Assembly (NCBI RefSeq): GCF_029893585.1
Contig: NZ_JARXYX010000011.1
Location: 181,458-245,457, forward strand
DNA: 64,000 bases
Direction of reading: 5' to 3'
DNA from: Streptomyces sp. LBL
Lineage (GTDB): Bacteria; Actinomycetota; Actinomycetes; Streptomycetales; Streptomycetaceae
The notes under the pieces: model-generated
Told to the model about the DNA's origin: nothing
What the model saw: only the letters and a program-made list of their open reading frames with translations
Databases searched by the model: none
Part shown: positions 35,196 to 46,378 of the stretch, one piece after another
Numbering within the stretch: the stretch's first letter is position 1
Layout: each line of letters begins with the position of its first letter
Program-made: the position numbers and the translations under genes

Positions 35196-35284
35196 TGCTG
35201 TATCTGGACTTGTCCGGACGGGCCGCTTGCCGACCGAGGCCGACCGGCCGGCCTGTGTTCGGGCCGGCCCGCGTTCCGCTCGGA

Positions 35285-38287
<3,003 letters not shown>

Positions 38288-38343
38288 GCCGGTCCGCACC
38301 TTTCTTGAGAGAAGTGACAGGGGCGGGGCCCCCGTGCTTTCTC

Positions 38344-38366
38344 AGACTAGGGGGAGCCACTGACAA
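38344..38366 (-). promoter_or_regulatory. PafBC-type DNA-damage promoter of uvrA
   Basis: TTGTCAGTG, 8 nt, TAGTCT on the minus strand. The start point would be near 38337, a leader of about 50 nt. Confidence 0.8.
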
Positions 38367-38474
38367 CGCCGGTCGGATTCCCGGATGCATAACAATCCCC
38401 GGCCCTCCAGCATGCCCGACGCCACGCCCGACCCTATAGCACGCGCATTCGATTTTGGGCACCCGTTCGCCACC

Positions 38475-38503
38475 TTCACCCAAAGGTGTGGCGCAGCTAC
38501 TGT
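38475..38503 (+). promoter_or_regulatory. Leaderless promoter of the 38511 gene
   Basis: -35 TTCACC, 17-nt spacer, -10 TACTGT, then exactly 7 nt to ATG 38511. This is the best two-box promoter among the leaderless candidates. Confidence 0.55.
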
Positions 38504-38510
38504 CAGCACC

Positions 38511-39203
38511 ATGATTGATCACGCACATGACCTGGCGTCTGTACATGAAGCGACCGAGCGGCTGCTCACCGCAGTCGCCGTGCTGGAGACCGCGTCGGTG
38601 ACCGAGCCGTCACGGCTCCCCGGCTGGACCCGGGGTCATGTCCTGGCCCACCTCGCCCGCAACGCGGACGCCCTCGTCAACGTCCTCGAAGGCCGCCCCA
38701 TGTACACGTCCCACGAGACACGGGACGCCGACATCGAGCGGGACGCCCCGCGCCCCCTCGACGTCCAGCTCACCGACCTGCGTGACAGCGCGGCCCGTTT
38801 CCAGGAAGCCGGGGCCGCTCCGGCGGACTGGGCGCGCACGGTCGAGCTGCGGGGCGGGGTCACCGACTCGGCGTCCCGGGTGCCGTTCCGGCGCTGGATC
38901 GAGGTGGAGCTGCACCACGTGGACCTCGGCATCGGACATGAGCTGGAGGATCTTCCGGAGGAGTTCACCCAGCGCGAGATCGTCTTCCTCACCGAGCGGT
39001 TCACCGGGCACCCCGACGTGCCCCCGACGCACCTGACGGACGGCACGCGCGCGTGGAGCACGGGTCGCCGGGAGACGAGCGCACCCGAGGTCACCGTGGC
39101 GGGCCCCACGTCCGACCTGCTCGGCTGGCTCTGCGGCCGCCGCGACGGCTCCGGTCTGACCACCGTGACCGGCGGCCCGCCTCCGGTGCTCCCTCCGCTG
39201 TAG
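38511..39203 (+). CDS. Maleylpyruvate isomerase-like (mycothiol-dependent DinB-fold) protein
   Basis: 230 aa from ATG 38511. The N-terminal MDMPI/DinB-like four-helix domain includes LPGWTRGHVLAHLARNADAL (about residues 35-54), with a metal-ligand histidine in HVLAHL and a further HHVDLG near 145. This matches the mycothiol-dependent maleylpyruvate isomerase family. A smaller C-terminal alpha/beta domain follows (SDLLGWLCGRRDGSGL). Known relatives use mycothiol for isomerisation or detoxification; no aromatic-degradation genes are nearby, so a general thiol-dependent role is more likely. Confidence 0.83.
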   Translation: MIDHAHDLASVHEATERLLTAVAVLETASVTEPSRLPGWTRGHVLAHLARNADALVNVLEGRPMYTSHETRDADIERDAPRPLDVQLTDLRDSAARFQEAGAAPADWARTVELRGGVTDSASRVPFRRWIEVELHHVDLGIGHELEDLPEEFTQREIVFLTERFTGHPDVPPTHLTDGTRAWSTGRRETSAPEVTVAGPTSDLLGWLCGRRDGSGLTTVTGGPPPVLPPL

Positions 39204-39236
39204 CACTCGGACGGTCTTGGCGCCGCTCCCCCGCTA

Positions 39237-39242
39237 TAGGCT
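39237..39242 (+). promoter_or_regulatory. -10 box TAGGCT, leaderless promoter of the MBL gene
   Basis: TAGGCT followed by 7 nt and ATG 39250. No good -35 seen. Confidence 0.45.
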
Positions 39243-39249
39243 GGCCGCC

Positions 39250-39906
39250 ATGACGTACAGGGGACAAGTGACGGTCGGCGGCCCGGCGGACGTACACGAG
39301 CTCAAGGACCTGATGATCACGAAGATCGCGGTCGGCCCGATGGACAACAACGCCTATGTGCTGCGCTGCCGGGCCACCGACGAGCAGTTGCTGATCGATG
39401 CGGCCAACGACGCGCACACACTGCTCGGCACGATCGGCGACGAGGGCATCACGTCCGTCGTCACCACGCACCAGCACGGCGACCACTGGCAGGCACTCGC
39501 CGAGGTCGTGGCGGCCACACACGCGCGGACGTACGCCGGCCGGGACGACGCCGAAGGCATCCCCGTGCCGACCGACGTCCTGGTGGACGACGGCGACACC
39601 ATCCGTGTGGGGCGCGTGGAACTCACCGCGCGCCACCTGGTCGGCCACACGCCGGGCTCGATCGCCCTCGTCTACGACGATCCGCACGGGCATCCCCATG
39701 TGTTCACCGGCGACTGCCTCTTTCCTGGCGGTGTAGGCAACACCCGCAAGGACCCGAAAGCGTTCGCCAGCCTGATCCACGATGTCGAGACGAAGATCTT
39801 CGACGCGCTCCCGGACGAGACCTGGGTCTACCCGGGCCACGGCGACGACACGACGCTGGGTACGGAGCGCCCGCATCTGCCGGAGTGGCACGCGCGCGGG
39901 TGGTGA
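39250..39906 (+). CDS. MBL-fold metallo-hydrolase (glyoxalase II-like)
   Basis: 218 aa from ATG 39250 (MTYRGQVTVGGPADVHEL). Metal-binding motif THQHGDHW at about 77-84 (HxHxDH), then H in GHTPGS, D in FTGDCLF and H in VYPGHGDDT, the complete set for a two-metal site. The size and GDCLFPGGVGNT loop match hydroxyacylglutathione-hydrolase-like enzymes. It may act on mycothiol thioesters given the mycothiol-type gene just upstream (inference). The stop begins a 29-bp repeat array. Confidence 0.9.
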   Translation: MTYRGQVTVGGPADVHELKDLMITKIAVGPMDNNAYVLRCRATDEQLLIDAANDAHTLLGTIGDEGITSVVTTHQHGDHWQALAEVVAATHARTYAGRDDAEGIPVPTDVLVDDGDTIRVGRVELTARHLVGHTPGSIALVYDDPHGHPHVFTGDCLFPGGVGNTRKDPKAFASLIHDVETKIFDALPDETWVYPGHGDDTTLGTERPHLPEWHARGW

Positions 39907-39988
39907 CCGGGAGGTCGGTGTGCGGGGAGTGGTGACCGGGAGGATGGCGAGCGCGGGGCGCTGAACGGGACGGTGGCGAGCGCGGGGC
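39901..39988. repeat. 29-bp tandem repeat starting at the MBL stop codon
   Basis: Units start at 39901, 39930 and 39959, with a decayed fourth. The first two start TGGTGACCGGGAGG, which includes the TGG-TGA end of the gene; the second and third share GCGAGCGCGGGG. Confidence 0.85.
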
Positions 39989-40301
39989 GCTGAGACACTC
40001 CGCGTGCGCGCCCCTCCCGCAACGCGCCCCGTGCACGCGCCCCGTGTGAACCATTCACACGCGCTGGTGCCGTGCGCGCGCTCCCGGCGCACCTGGTTGC
40101 GCAGTCAACTGGAAGCAGCCCCGCACAGGATGACGGCTCCTGCGCGGTACGGGCCGCCGGTCTTTCGATCCCCGCCCTCGACCGGCGGCCCCGGCAGCCC
40201 TCCTGCCACGCGTTTACAAGAACGCAACACCCGTTCCCAGTATGCGGACAATTCCCGCTGTGACCTCGACAAACGGGACGGTCGGCTGCCAATCTCCGGC
40301 C
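39989..40301. other. Spacer with probable promoter for the amino-acid ABC operon
   Basis: No gene seen. The 40210-40260 stretch is less GC-rich and holds TTTACA and CAGTAT, which at 19-nt spacing are possible promoter boxes for the ABC operon. Confidence 0.4.
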
Positions 40302-41186
40302 ATGCATCCTGCCCCGCGCGCGCTCCAGCGCGCCCTCGCCGCCCCGACCATAGCCCTTCTCGCCGCCGCCGTCGGTTGTGCTCCGCAGCCGGAGGGGAAG
40401 GCCGCCGACACCGCGTCGGGGTCGGCCGGCGCCACCTGCGCCAAGGGCAAGCTGGCCACGAAGGCCTCCGGCAAGCTGACTGTCGCCACCGACGAGCCCG
40501 CGTACGAACCGTGGTTCAAGGATGACAAGCCGGCCAACGGCGAGGGGTTCGAGTCGGCGGTCGCGTACGCCGTGGCGAAGCAGCTCGGCTACGACAAGAG
40601 TGCCGTCGTCTGGCAGAGCGTCCCCTTCAACAAGGCCTTCGCTCCCGGTGAGAAGACGTTCGACGTCGACATCAATCAGGTGTCGATCAGCGATGAGCGC
40701 AAAAAGGCCGTCGACTTCTCGTCCGGCTACTACGACGTGCGCCAAGCGGTCATCGCGCTCAAGAGCACCAAGGCCGCGAAGGGGACGAGTATCGCGGACC
40801 TGAAGGGCCTCAAGCTGGGCGCCCAGGTCGGCACGACCAGCCTCGACTACATCGACGCCGTGGTGAAGCCGACGCGGCAGGCGGCCGTCTACTCCAAGAA
40901 CGACCAGGCCAAGTCCGCGCTGAAGAACGGCCAGGTCGATGCCATCGTCACCGACCTGCCGACCGCGTTCTACATCACCGCGGCCGAGGTGACGGACGCG
41001 AAGATCGTGGGCCAGTTCGAGAACCAGGGCGGTACGCCGGAGCAGTTCGGGCTCGTGCTCGACAAGGGCAGCGCGCTCACCTCGTGCGTGACGGAAGCCG
41101 TGGACACCCTGCGCGAGGACGGCACCCTTGCGAGGCTGGAGAAGCAGTGGCTGTCCGACGCCGTGGACGCCCCGGTGCTCAAGTGA
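40302..41186 (+). CDS. Amino-acid ABC transporter, substrate-binding lipoprotein
   Basis: 294 aa from ATG 40302. Lipoprotein signal MHPAPRALQRALAAPTIALL with lipobox AAVGC, lipidated cysteine C26. A family-3 solute-binding domain follows: KLTVATDEPAYEPW, FESAVAYAVAKQLGY, FDVDINQVSISDERKKAVDFSSGYY, and DLKGLKLGAQVGTTSLDYI. Known relatives bind polar amino acids such as glutamine, glutamate or arginine. Anchored outside the cell membrane. It overlaps the permease gene (GTGA), so all three subunits are co-translated. Confidence 0.92.
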   Translation: MHPAPRALQRALAAPTIALLAAAVGCAPQPEGKAADTASGSAGATCAKGKLATKASGKLTVATDEPAYEPWFKDDKPANGEGFESAVAYAVAKQLGYDKSAVVWQSVPFNKAFAPGEKTFDVDINQVSISDERKKAVDFSSGYYDVRQAVIALKSTKAAKGTSIADLKGLKLGAQVGTTSLDYIDAVVKPTRQAAVYSKNDQAKSALKNGQVDAIVTDLPTAFYITAAEVTDAKIVGQFENQGGTPEQFGLVLDKGSALTSCVTEAVDTLREDGTLARLEKQWLSDAVDAPVLK

Positions 41187-42100
41187 CGCTCGCGAAGGAG
41201 GAGTCCGATCAGGAGGGCGCGGACGACAAGGGCGACATGACGGCCGGTGGCGCCGGATACACCCCGTCGCAGCGCCGGATCGCACGTGAGGCCTACAAGC
41301 GCGCCCGGTCCCGTCGCGCCACGGCCATCGCCGCGCTCTCCACCCTGGCCACGGGTGTCGTCCTCTACCTGGTCGTCGTCAACGCGCCCGGCTGGCCGCG
41401 CACCAAGGAGACGTTCTTCAACGGGCAGTACGCGCGCGAGGCGCTGCCCAAGGTCCTCGAAGGGCTGTGGCTCAACGTCCGGCTGCTGGTGATCTGCGGC
41501 GCCGCCGTGCTGGTCCTCGGGATGCTCATCGCCATCGCCCGTACCCTGCGCGGCCCGGTGTTCTTCCCGTTGCGAGTCCTGGCCGCCGCCTACACCGACT
41601 TCTTCCGCGGGCTGCCGCTCATCATCAACCTGATGATCGTGGTCCTCGGTGTTCCCGCGCTGCGGCTGCAGGGAGTGACCGTCGACCCGGTGCTGCTGGG
41701 GGGCGTGGCACTCACGCTCACGTACTCGGCGTACGTCGCCGAGGTCTTCCGGGCGGGTATCGAGTCCGTCCATCCCTCGCAACGCGCGGCGGCCCGCTCA
41801 CTCGGCCTCAACAACCGGCAGGCGCTGCGCCATGTCGTCCTGCCTCAGGCCGTGCGCCGCCAGGTGCCGCCCCTGCTGAACGACCTGGTGTCGCTGCAGA
41901 AGGACACCGGGCTGGTGTCGATCGGCGGCGCGATCGACGCCGTACGAGCGGCCGACATCATCGTGGGCCGCAGCCTCAACTACACGCCGTACATCGTCGC
42001 GGGCCTGGTCTTCGTGGCGCTGACGATTCCGATGACCCGGTTCACGGACTGGGTGACGGCCCGGATGGACCGGCGCCGGGCCCAGGGAGGAACGCTTTGA
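41183..42100 (+). CDS. Amino-acid ABC transporter, permease subunit
   Basis: 305 aa from GTG 41183 overlapping the preceding stop. HisM/GlnP-like membrane subunit: a hydrophilic N-terminal 45 residues, a first helix (AIAALSTLATGVVLYLVVV), then the transport domain with DFFRGLPLIINLMIVV and the EAA-loop AARSLGLNNRQALRHVVLPQAVRRQVPPLLND that contacts the ATPase. About six membrane segments. It couples to the TTG-start ATPase gene through a TTGA overlap. Confidence 0.93.
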   Translation: MTLAKEESDQEGADDKGDMTAGGAGYTPSQRRIAREAYKRARSRRATAIAALSTLATGVVLYLVVVNAPGWPRTKETFFNGQYAREALPKVLEGLWLNVRLLVICGAAVLVLGMLIAIARTLRGPVFFPLRVLAAAYTDFFRGLPLIINLMIVVLGVPALRLQGVTVDPVLLGGVALTLTYSAYVAEVFRAGIESVHPSQRAAARSLGLNNRQALRHVVLPQAVRRQVPPLLNDLVSLQKDTGLVSIGGAIDAVRAADIIVGRSLNYTPYIVAGLVFVALTIPMTRFTDWVTARMDRRRAQGGTL

Positions 42101-42849
42101 ACGACACACCCGTGCTGCGGATGGAGTCCGTCCGCAAGAAGTTCGGCGACTCGGTCGTGCTGCGGGACGTCGATCTTGAGGTGGCCCCGCATACGGTGAC
42201 CGCGCTGATCGGTGCCTCCGGCTCCGGCAAGTCCACGCTGCTCCGGTGCGCGAACCTCCTGGAGGAGATCGACGACGGCGCGATCTGGCTGGACGACGAG
42301 GAGATCACCGACCCGCGTGCCGACCAGGACGCGGTGCGCCGCCGGATCGGCGTGGTCTTCCAGGCGTACAACCTCTTCCCGCACATGACGGTGCTGGAGA
42401 ACGTCACGCTCGCTCCACGCCGGGTGCACGGTGCCTCCCGCGCGGAGGCCGAGGCACGCGCGCGTGAGCTGCTGGAGCGGCTCGGGCTCGGCGGCAAGGC
42501 GGGCGAGTACCCGGACCGGCTCAGCGGCGGCCAGCAGCAGCGCGTCGCGATCGTGCGCGCCCTGGCCGTACGCCCCCGGTTGCTGCTGCTCGACGAGATC
42601 ACGGCCGCGCTCGACCCGGAGCTCGTGGGTGAGGTCCTCACCGTCGTCCGCGACCTGAAGGACGACGGCATGACCATGGTGCTGGCCACACACGAGATGG
42701 GCTTCGCCCGCGATGTCGCCGACCAGGTCTGTTTTCTGGACTCGGGAGTGGTGCTGGAGCACGGCACCGCCGAGCAGATCTTCGGCGATCCACAGCAGGA
42801 GCGCACCCGGCGCTTCCTGCGGCGGATCGTGGAGGCGGGACGCCTGTGA
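42097..42849 (+). CDS. Amino-acid ABC transporter, ATP-binding subunit
   Basis: 250 aa from TTG 42097 (MNDTPVLRMESVRKKFG), chosen because GGGAGG is 7-12 nt upstream and the reading frame fits. GlnQ-type ATPase: Walker A GASGSGKST, Q-loop VFQAYNLFPHMTVLENV, signature LSGGQQQR, Walker B LLLLDEITAALDP and switch histidine in LATHEMGFARDVAD. The Walker B has EITAALDP, a common variant. It ends the three-gene importer operon, 24 bp before the convergent aroQ. Confidence 0.95.
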   Translation: MNDTPVLRMESVRKKFGDSVVLRDVDLEVAPHTVTALIGASGSGKSTLLRCANLLEEIDDGAIWLDDEEITDPRADQDAVRRRIGVVFQAYNLFPHMTVLENVTLAPRRVHGASRAEAEARARELLERLGLGGKAGEYPDRLSGGQQQRVAIVRALAVRPRLLLLDEITAALDPELVGEVLTVVRDLKDDGMTMVLATHEMGFARDVADQVCFLDSGVVLEHGTAEQIFGDPQQERTRRFLRRIVEAGRL

Positions 42850-42864
42850 GGAGCCCGCTGGTGA

Positions 42865-42878
42865 CGTAAGCGCTTACG
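42865..42878. promoter_or_regulatory. CGTAAGCGCTTACG perfect palindrome at the aroQ stop
   Basis: 14-bp perfect palindrome that includes the aroQ TAA. It resembles elements at 32865-32888 and 45905-45918 and the LacI-family operator consensus. Being between convergent genes, it could equally be part of a terminator. Confidence 0.45.
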
Positions 42879-43347
42879 CGTCGGCCTGCCTCGCCCCTGC
42901 CAGCGCCCCGACCCGCTCCACCCCGAACGCGTACCCCTGTACCCCGCATCCGGCGATGACGCCGTCGGCGCGCAGCGATACGTACGAGTGGTGCCGGAAC
43001 GACTCGCGCTGGTGGATGTTGGAGATGTGGACCTCCAACACCGGAAGTCCGTCGCAGGTGTTGAGCGCATCAAGGATCGCCACCGAGGTGTGCGAGTAGG
43101 CACCAGGATTGATCACGATTCCGCAGTGCGTCAGCCGTGCCTCGTGGATCCAGTCGACCAGTTCCCCCTCGTGGTTGGACTGCCGGAAGTCCACCGTGCC
43201 GCCGTGTGCGGCCGCCGTCTTGGCGCACAGGGCTTCGACGTCGGCGAGCGTGTCGGAGCCGTAGATCTCCGGCTGGCGCTGGCCGAGCAGGTTCAGGTTG
43301 GGGCCGTTGAGGATCATGATCGGGGCGTTGGCCAGGGTGCGGGGCAC
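42874..43347 (-). CDS. aroQ: 3-dehydroquinate dehydratase, type II
   Basis: 157 aa, the dodecameric type II enzyme of the shikimate pathway. Signature NGPNLNLLGQRQPEIYGSDTL at residues 14-34 with the active-site arginine and Y29; catalytic and binding segments RQSNHEGELVDWIH, NPGAYSHTSVAILDAL and EVHISNIHQRESFRHHS are all present. It starts at ATG 43347 and ends in the 42865 palindrome. It stands alone, convergent with the ABC importer. Confidence 0.96.
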   Translation of the reverse strand: MPRTLANAPIMILNGPNLNLLGQRQPEIYGSDTLADVEALCAKTAAAHGGTVDFRQSNHEGELVDWIHEARLTHCGIVINPGAYSHTSVAILDALNTCDGLPVLEVHISNIHQRESFRHHSYVSLRADGVIAGCGVQGYAFGVERVGALAGARQADA

Positions 43348-43451
43348 GGTTCCTCCGGTCCGTTCGGGGGCGAGGCGATCCGTCGGGGACCGCTGCTCAG
43401 ACCCGGTTTATCACGGTGCGCGCGCGGGGCGACGGTCCGTACCCTCGCGGG

Positions 43452-44498
43452 ATGACGACACCCGCCTATCCCCCCAAGCCCTCCCCCGGTGACCGGATTG
43501 CCGTCGTCTCGCCCTCCGCCGGCCTGCCCGGACTCTTCCCGCTCCCCTACGAGCTGGGCCTGGAGCGGCTGCGCAAGGAGTACGGGCTCGAACCCGTCGA
43601 GTACCCGGCAACCCGGAGGATGGACTCGACACCACAGGAGCGGGCCGACGACCTCCACGCGGCCTTCGCCGACCCGGACATCAAAGCCATCGTCGCTTCG
43701 ATCGGCGGCGATGACCAGATCACCGTACTGCCGCTGCTGGACCGGGAGTTGATCCGGGCGAATCCCAAGCCCTTCTTCGGGATGAGCGACAACACGAACC
43801 TGCTCGCCCACCTGCACGCCACGGGCTGCGTCGGCTACTACGGGGCGTCCGTGATGTGCGAACTCGGCCGTCCCGGCGTGATGCATCCGCAGACCGCCGC
43901 GTCCCTGCGGGCGGCGCTGTTCACCTCCGGTACGTACGAACTGCGGCCCGCAGAGCGCTGGAACGATGTCGACCGCGACTGGGCCGACCCCACGACCTTC
44001 GCTACGGAACCCGAGACCCGCCCGGGCGCCGGGTGGACCTGGCTGAACGCCGACCGCATGGTCGAGGGGCGCAGTTGGGGCGGCAATCTGGAGACCCTCG
44101 GGTGGCTGCTGATGGCCGACCTCGAGATCGCGCACGACCTGGCGGTGTACGACGGCGGGGTGCTGTTCCTGGAGACCTCGGAGGAGCTGCCGGGCGACGC
44201 GGAGGTCTTCCGCACCCTGCGCGCCATGGGCGAGCGCGGACTGCTCCAGCGCTTCTCCGCCCTCCTGATGGGCCGCCCGAAGACGTGGTCCTTCGAACAC
44301 CCCCACAGCCCTCAGGAGGCCGCCTGCTACGCCGCCGGCCAACGCGAGTCCGTGCTGCGCGCCACGCGCGCGTACGCCCCCGGCACCACCGTCGTCTTCG
44401 ACGTCGACTTCGGACACACCGATCCGCAACTCGTCATCCCCTACGGCGGCACGGTGCGCGTCGACGGTCCCGCCCGGCGCATCACCGTCACCTACTGA
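43452..44498 (+). CDS. S66-family peptidase (LD-carboxypeptidase / MccF-like)
   Basis: 348 aa from ATG 43452. S66 serine peptidases use a Ser-Glu-His triad; candidates are S112 in FFGMSDNTN, E241 in VLFLETSEE and H322 in DVDFGHTDPQ. N-terminal IAVVSPSAGLPGLFP and the SIGGDDQIT region are typical. Length and the LFLETSEE motif favour MccF-like members, which cleave amide bonds in acylated nucleotide or peptide antibiotics, over LdcA muropeptide enzymes; the sequence alone does not decide. No signal peptide, so cytosolic. It is divergent from aroQ. Confidence 0.88.
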   Translation: MTTPAYPPKPSPGDRIAVVSPSAGLPGLFPLPYELGLERLRKEYGLEPVEYPATRRMDSTPQERADDLHAAFADPDIKAIVASIGGDDQITVLPLLDRELIRANPKPFFGMSDNTNLLAHLHATGCVGYYGASVMCELGRPGVMHPQTAASLRAALFTSGTYELRPAERWNDVDRDWADPTTFATEPETRPGAGWTWLNADRMVEGRSWGGNLETLGWLLMADLEIAHDLAVYDGGVLFLETSEELPGDAEVFRTLRAMGERGLLQRFSALLMGRPKTWSFEHPHSPQEAACYAAGQRESVLRATRAYAPGTTVVFDVDFGHTDPQLVIPYGGTVRVDGPARRITVTY

Positions 44499-44558
44499 CA
44501 CGTGCCGCGACCCCACGCGCCCCCGTAACCCGCGATCACCGTGGGTAGTTGACTCGAC

Positions 44559-45872
44559 ATGCGCGACGTACGCTCCGTAAGGGCACCCTCCATGCTGCGG
44601 CTCGCGGCGGCCTCGCTCGCCGGGACAGCCATCGAGTTCTACGACTTCTTCGTATACGGGACGGCGGCGGCGCTGATCCTGGGGCCGCTGTTCTTCCCGA
44701 CGTTCTCGCCGGTGGCGGGGACGCTGGCCGCCTTCGGGATCTTCGGGGTGGGGTTCGTCGCACGCCCCCTCGGTTCGGTGCTGTTCGGGCACATCGGGGA
44801 CCGGCACGGTCGCAGGCCGGTCCTGGTCGCCTCACTGCTGTTGACCGGCGCCTCCACCGTGGCGGTCGGCTGTGTACCGACGTACCACACGATCGGCGTG
44901 GCCGCTCCGGTCCTGCTCCTGGTGCTGCGTTTCCTGCAAGGGCTGGGGCTGGGCGGGGAGTGGGGCGGGGCCGTCCTGCTGACCGCGGAACACGCGCCCG
45001 CCGGGCGGCGCGGCCTGTGGTCGAGTTTCCCGCAGGTGGGGCCCGCGCTGGGCTTCCTGCTCGCCAACGGTGTGGTGCTGGCGCTGTCGTCGACGCTGTC
45101 CGAGGCCCAGTTCGCTCAGTGGGGCTGGCGGGTGCCGTTCTGGGCGGCCGGGCTGCTGGCCGCGATGGGGCTGTGGCTGCGCTCGTCGCTCACCGAGAGT
45201 CCCGGCTTCCTCGGAATCGACGACCACGCGCGCGTGCCGCTTGTCGAGGTGGCACGTGACCACTGGCGACTCGTCCTGCTGACGGCCGGCGCGCTCTCGG
45301 TCGGATACGCGATCTTCTACGCGGTCACGACGTGGTCCCTCGCCTACGCGACCGAACGCCTAGGGGTCAGCCGTACCGTCATGCTGACCTGCATCATGGC
45401 CGCGGTGGTGGTGAAGGGCTCGCTCACGCCGGTGGTGGCGCTGCTCAGCGACCGTTACGGGCGGCGGCCCCTGTGCCTGGCCGGATGCGCGGCGGCCGCC
45501 GTGTGGATGTTCCCGATGGTGGCGCTCCTCGCGACCGGTGAGCCGTTGCCGATGTTTCTCGGCTTCCTGGGATCGATGCTCGCCTTCATCACGATGTTCG
45601 CCGTGATCGCCGCCTATCTGCCGGAGTTGTACGAACCCCGGGTGCGCTGCACGGGCGCCTCGGTCGGCTACAACCTCGGCGGGGTCGTGGGCGGCGGGCT
45701 CACGCCGATCGTGGCGACCGCGCTGGTGGAACGGGGCGGCCGGGTGCCGTGGGGCGTGGGGGCGTATCTGACAGGGCTCGCGCTGCTGAGCCTGGGGTGC
45801 TTCGCTCTGCTGCCGGAGACGCGGCCAGTGCCGGTGCCGGTGGCAGCACAACCGGCACCGGCACCGGAATGA
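44559..45872 (+). CDS. MFS transporter, metabolite:H+ symporter (MHS) family
   Basis: 437 aa, twelve membrane segments. The N-terminal SLAGTAIEFYDFFVYGTAAALILGP and GFVARPLGSVLFGHIGDRHGRRPVL are hallmarks of the MHS group (ShiA, KgtP and ProP relatives), as is LQGLGLGGEWGGAVLLTAEHAP. Such proteins import dicarboxylates, shikimate or osmolytes with protons; the substrate is not visible. It follows the S66 gene by 60 bp. Its 3' end runs into a 12-bp repeat with a terminal palindrome. Confidence 0.92.
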   Translation: MRDVRSVRAPSMLRLAAASLAGTAIEFYDFFVYGTAAALILGPLFFPTFSPVAGTLAAFGIFGVGFVARPLGSVLFGHIGDRHGRRPVLVASLLLTGASTVAVGCVPTYHTIGVAAPVLLLVLRFLQGLGLGGEWGGAVLLTAEHAPAGRRGLWSSFPQVGPALGFLLANGVVLALSSTLSEAQFAQWGWRVPFWAAGLLAAMGLWLRSSLTESPGFLGIDDHARVPLVEVARDHWRLVLLTAGALSVGYAIFYAVTTWSLAYATERLGVSRTVMLTCIMAAVVVKGSLTPVVALLSDRYGRRPLCLAGCAAAAVWMFPMVALLATGEPLPMFLGFLGSMLAFITMFAVIAAYLPELYEPRVRCTGASVGYNLGGVVGGGLTPIVATALVERGGRVPWGVGAYLTGLALLSLGCFALLPETRPVPVPVAAQPAPAPE

Positions 45873-45880
45873 GCGCGGGT

Positions 45881-45920
45881 GCGTAAGCGCCTGCGTAAGC
45901 GCCTGCGTAAGCGTTTACGC
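45881..45920. repeat. 12-bp tandem repeat with terminal palindrome after the MHS gene
   Basis: GCGTAAGCGCCT at 45881 and 45893, GCGTAAGCGTTT at 45905, then ACGCAC. The end forms TGCGTAA-GCG-TTTACGCA. Downstream of the + gene and upstream of nothing on that strand, it may be a terminator; the palindrome is like those at 32865 and 42865. Confidence 0.85.
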
Positions 45921-46256
45921 ACCGTCCAGGGGTTGATCGCCGGCTCCAGGTACGCGGCGAACAGCGCCAGATGCACGCCGCCTTGGAGTGGTGTGGCCCG
46001 GCCCGGCACCACGGTCAGGGCTCTCACCACCACAGTCAGCGCAGTGGGTAGCGCCCAGGCCGAGGGCGAGCGGGGGCCGACGAGCCAGAGGGATGCCGGA
46101 CCGACCGCGGGGATGGTCAGGCCGATGCCGGCGGTGCGTGGGACCACCGGTGCGGTCCGGCAGGCACTGGTCCGTTTCGTCGGTCGGCTTCCGCATCTCC
46201 TCGATGCGGTCGGTCTCGAAGTCGACGATCTGCACGAACTTCCTCGGTGTGCCCAC
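45915..46256 (-). pseudogene. Remnant of a small conserved gene, 3' part lost or replaced
   Basis: A good start (GGAGG, 5 nt, GTG 46256) opens a sensible N-terminus, GTPRKFVQIVDFETDRIEEMRK, like a widespread streptomycete small-protein family. After about residue 40 the frame turns into Arg/Pro-rich low-complexity sequence and ends at 45915. In a neighbouring minus frame, about 46130-45930 encodes hydrophobic sequence (GLTIPAVGPASLWLVG, GGVHLALFAAYLEPAINPW) like the end of a small membrane protein. I read this as two decayed or fused gene pieces. Confidence 0.5.
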
Positions 46257-46378
46257 GGTGCCTCCACCCGACCTTGGCTCTCCCGGAGGGGAGCGCTCAG
46301 CACCCGACGAAGCCCCGGAGCGGTGGTCGGCGATGCGCCGCGCACCGCTCCGGGGGGGTGTTCGTCCGTCCGAGGCGG

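Noticed and set aside
40302..40385. Twin-arginine signal on the amino-acid binding protein
   Set aside because: The N-terminus lacks an RR motif; the lipobox AAVGC fits Sec-dependent lipoprotein export.
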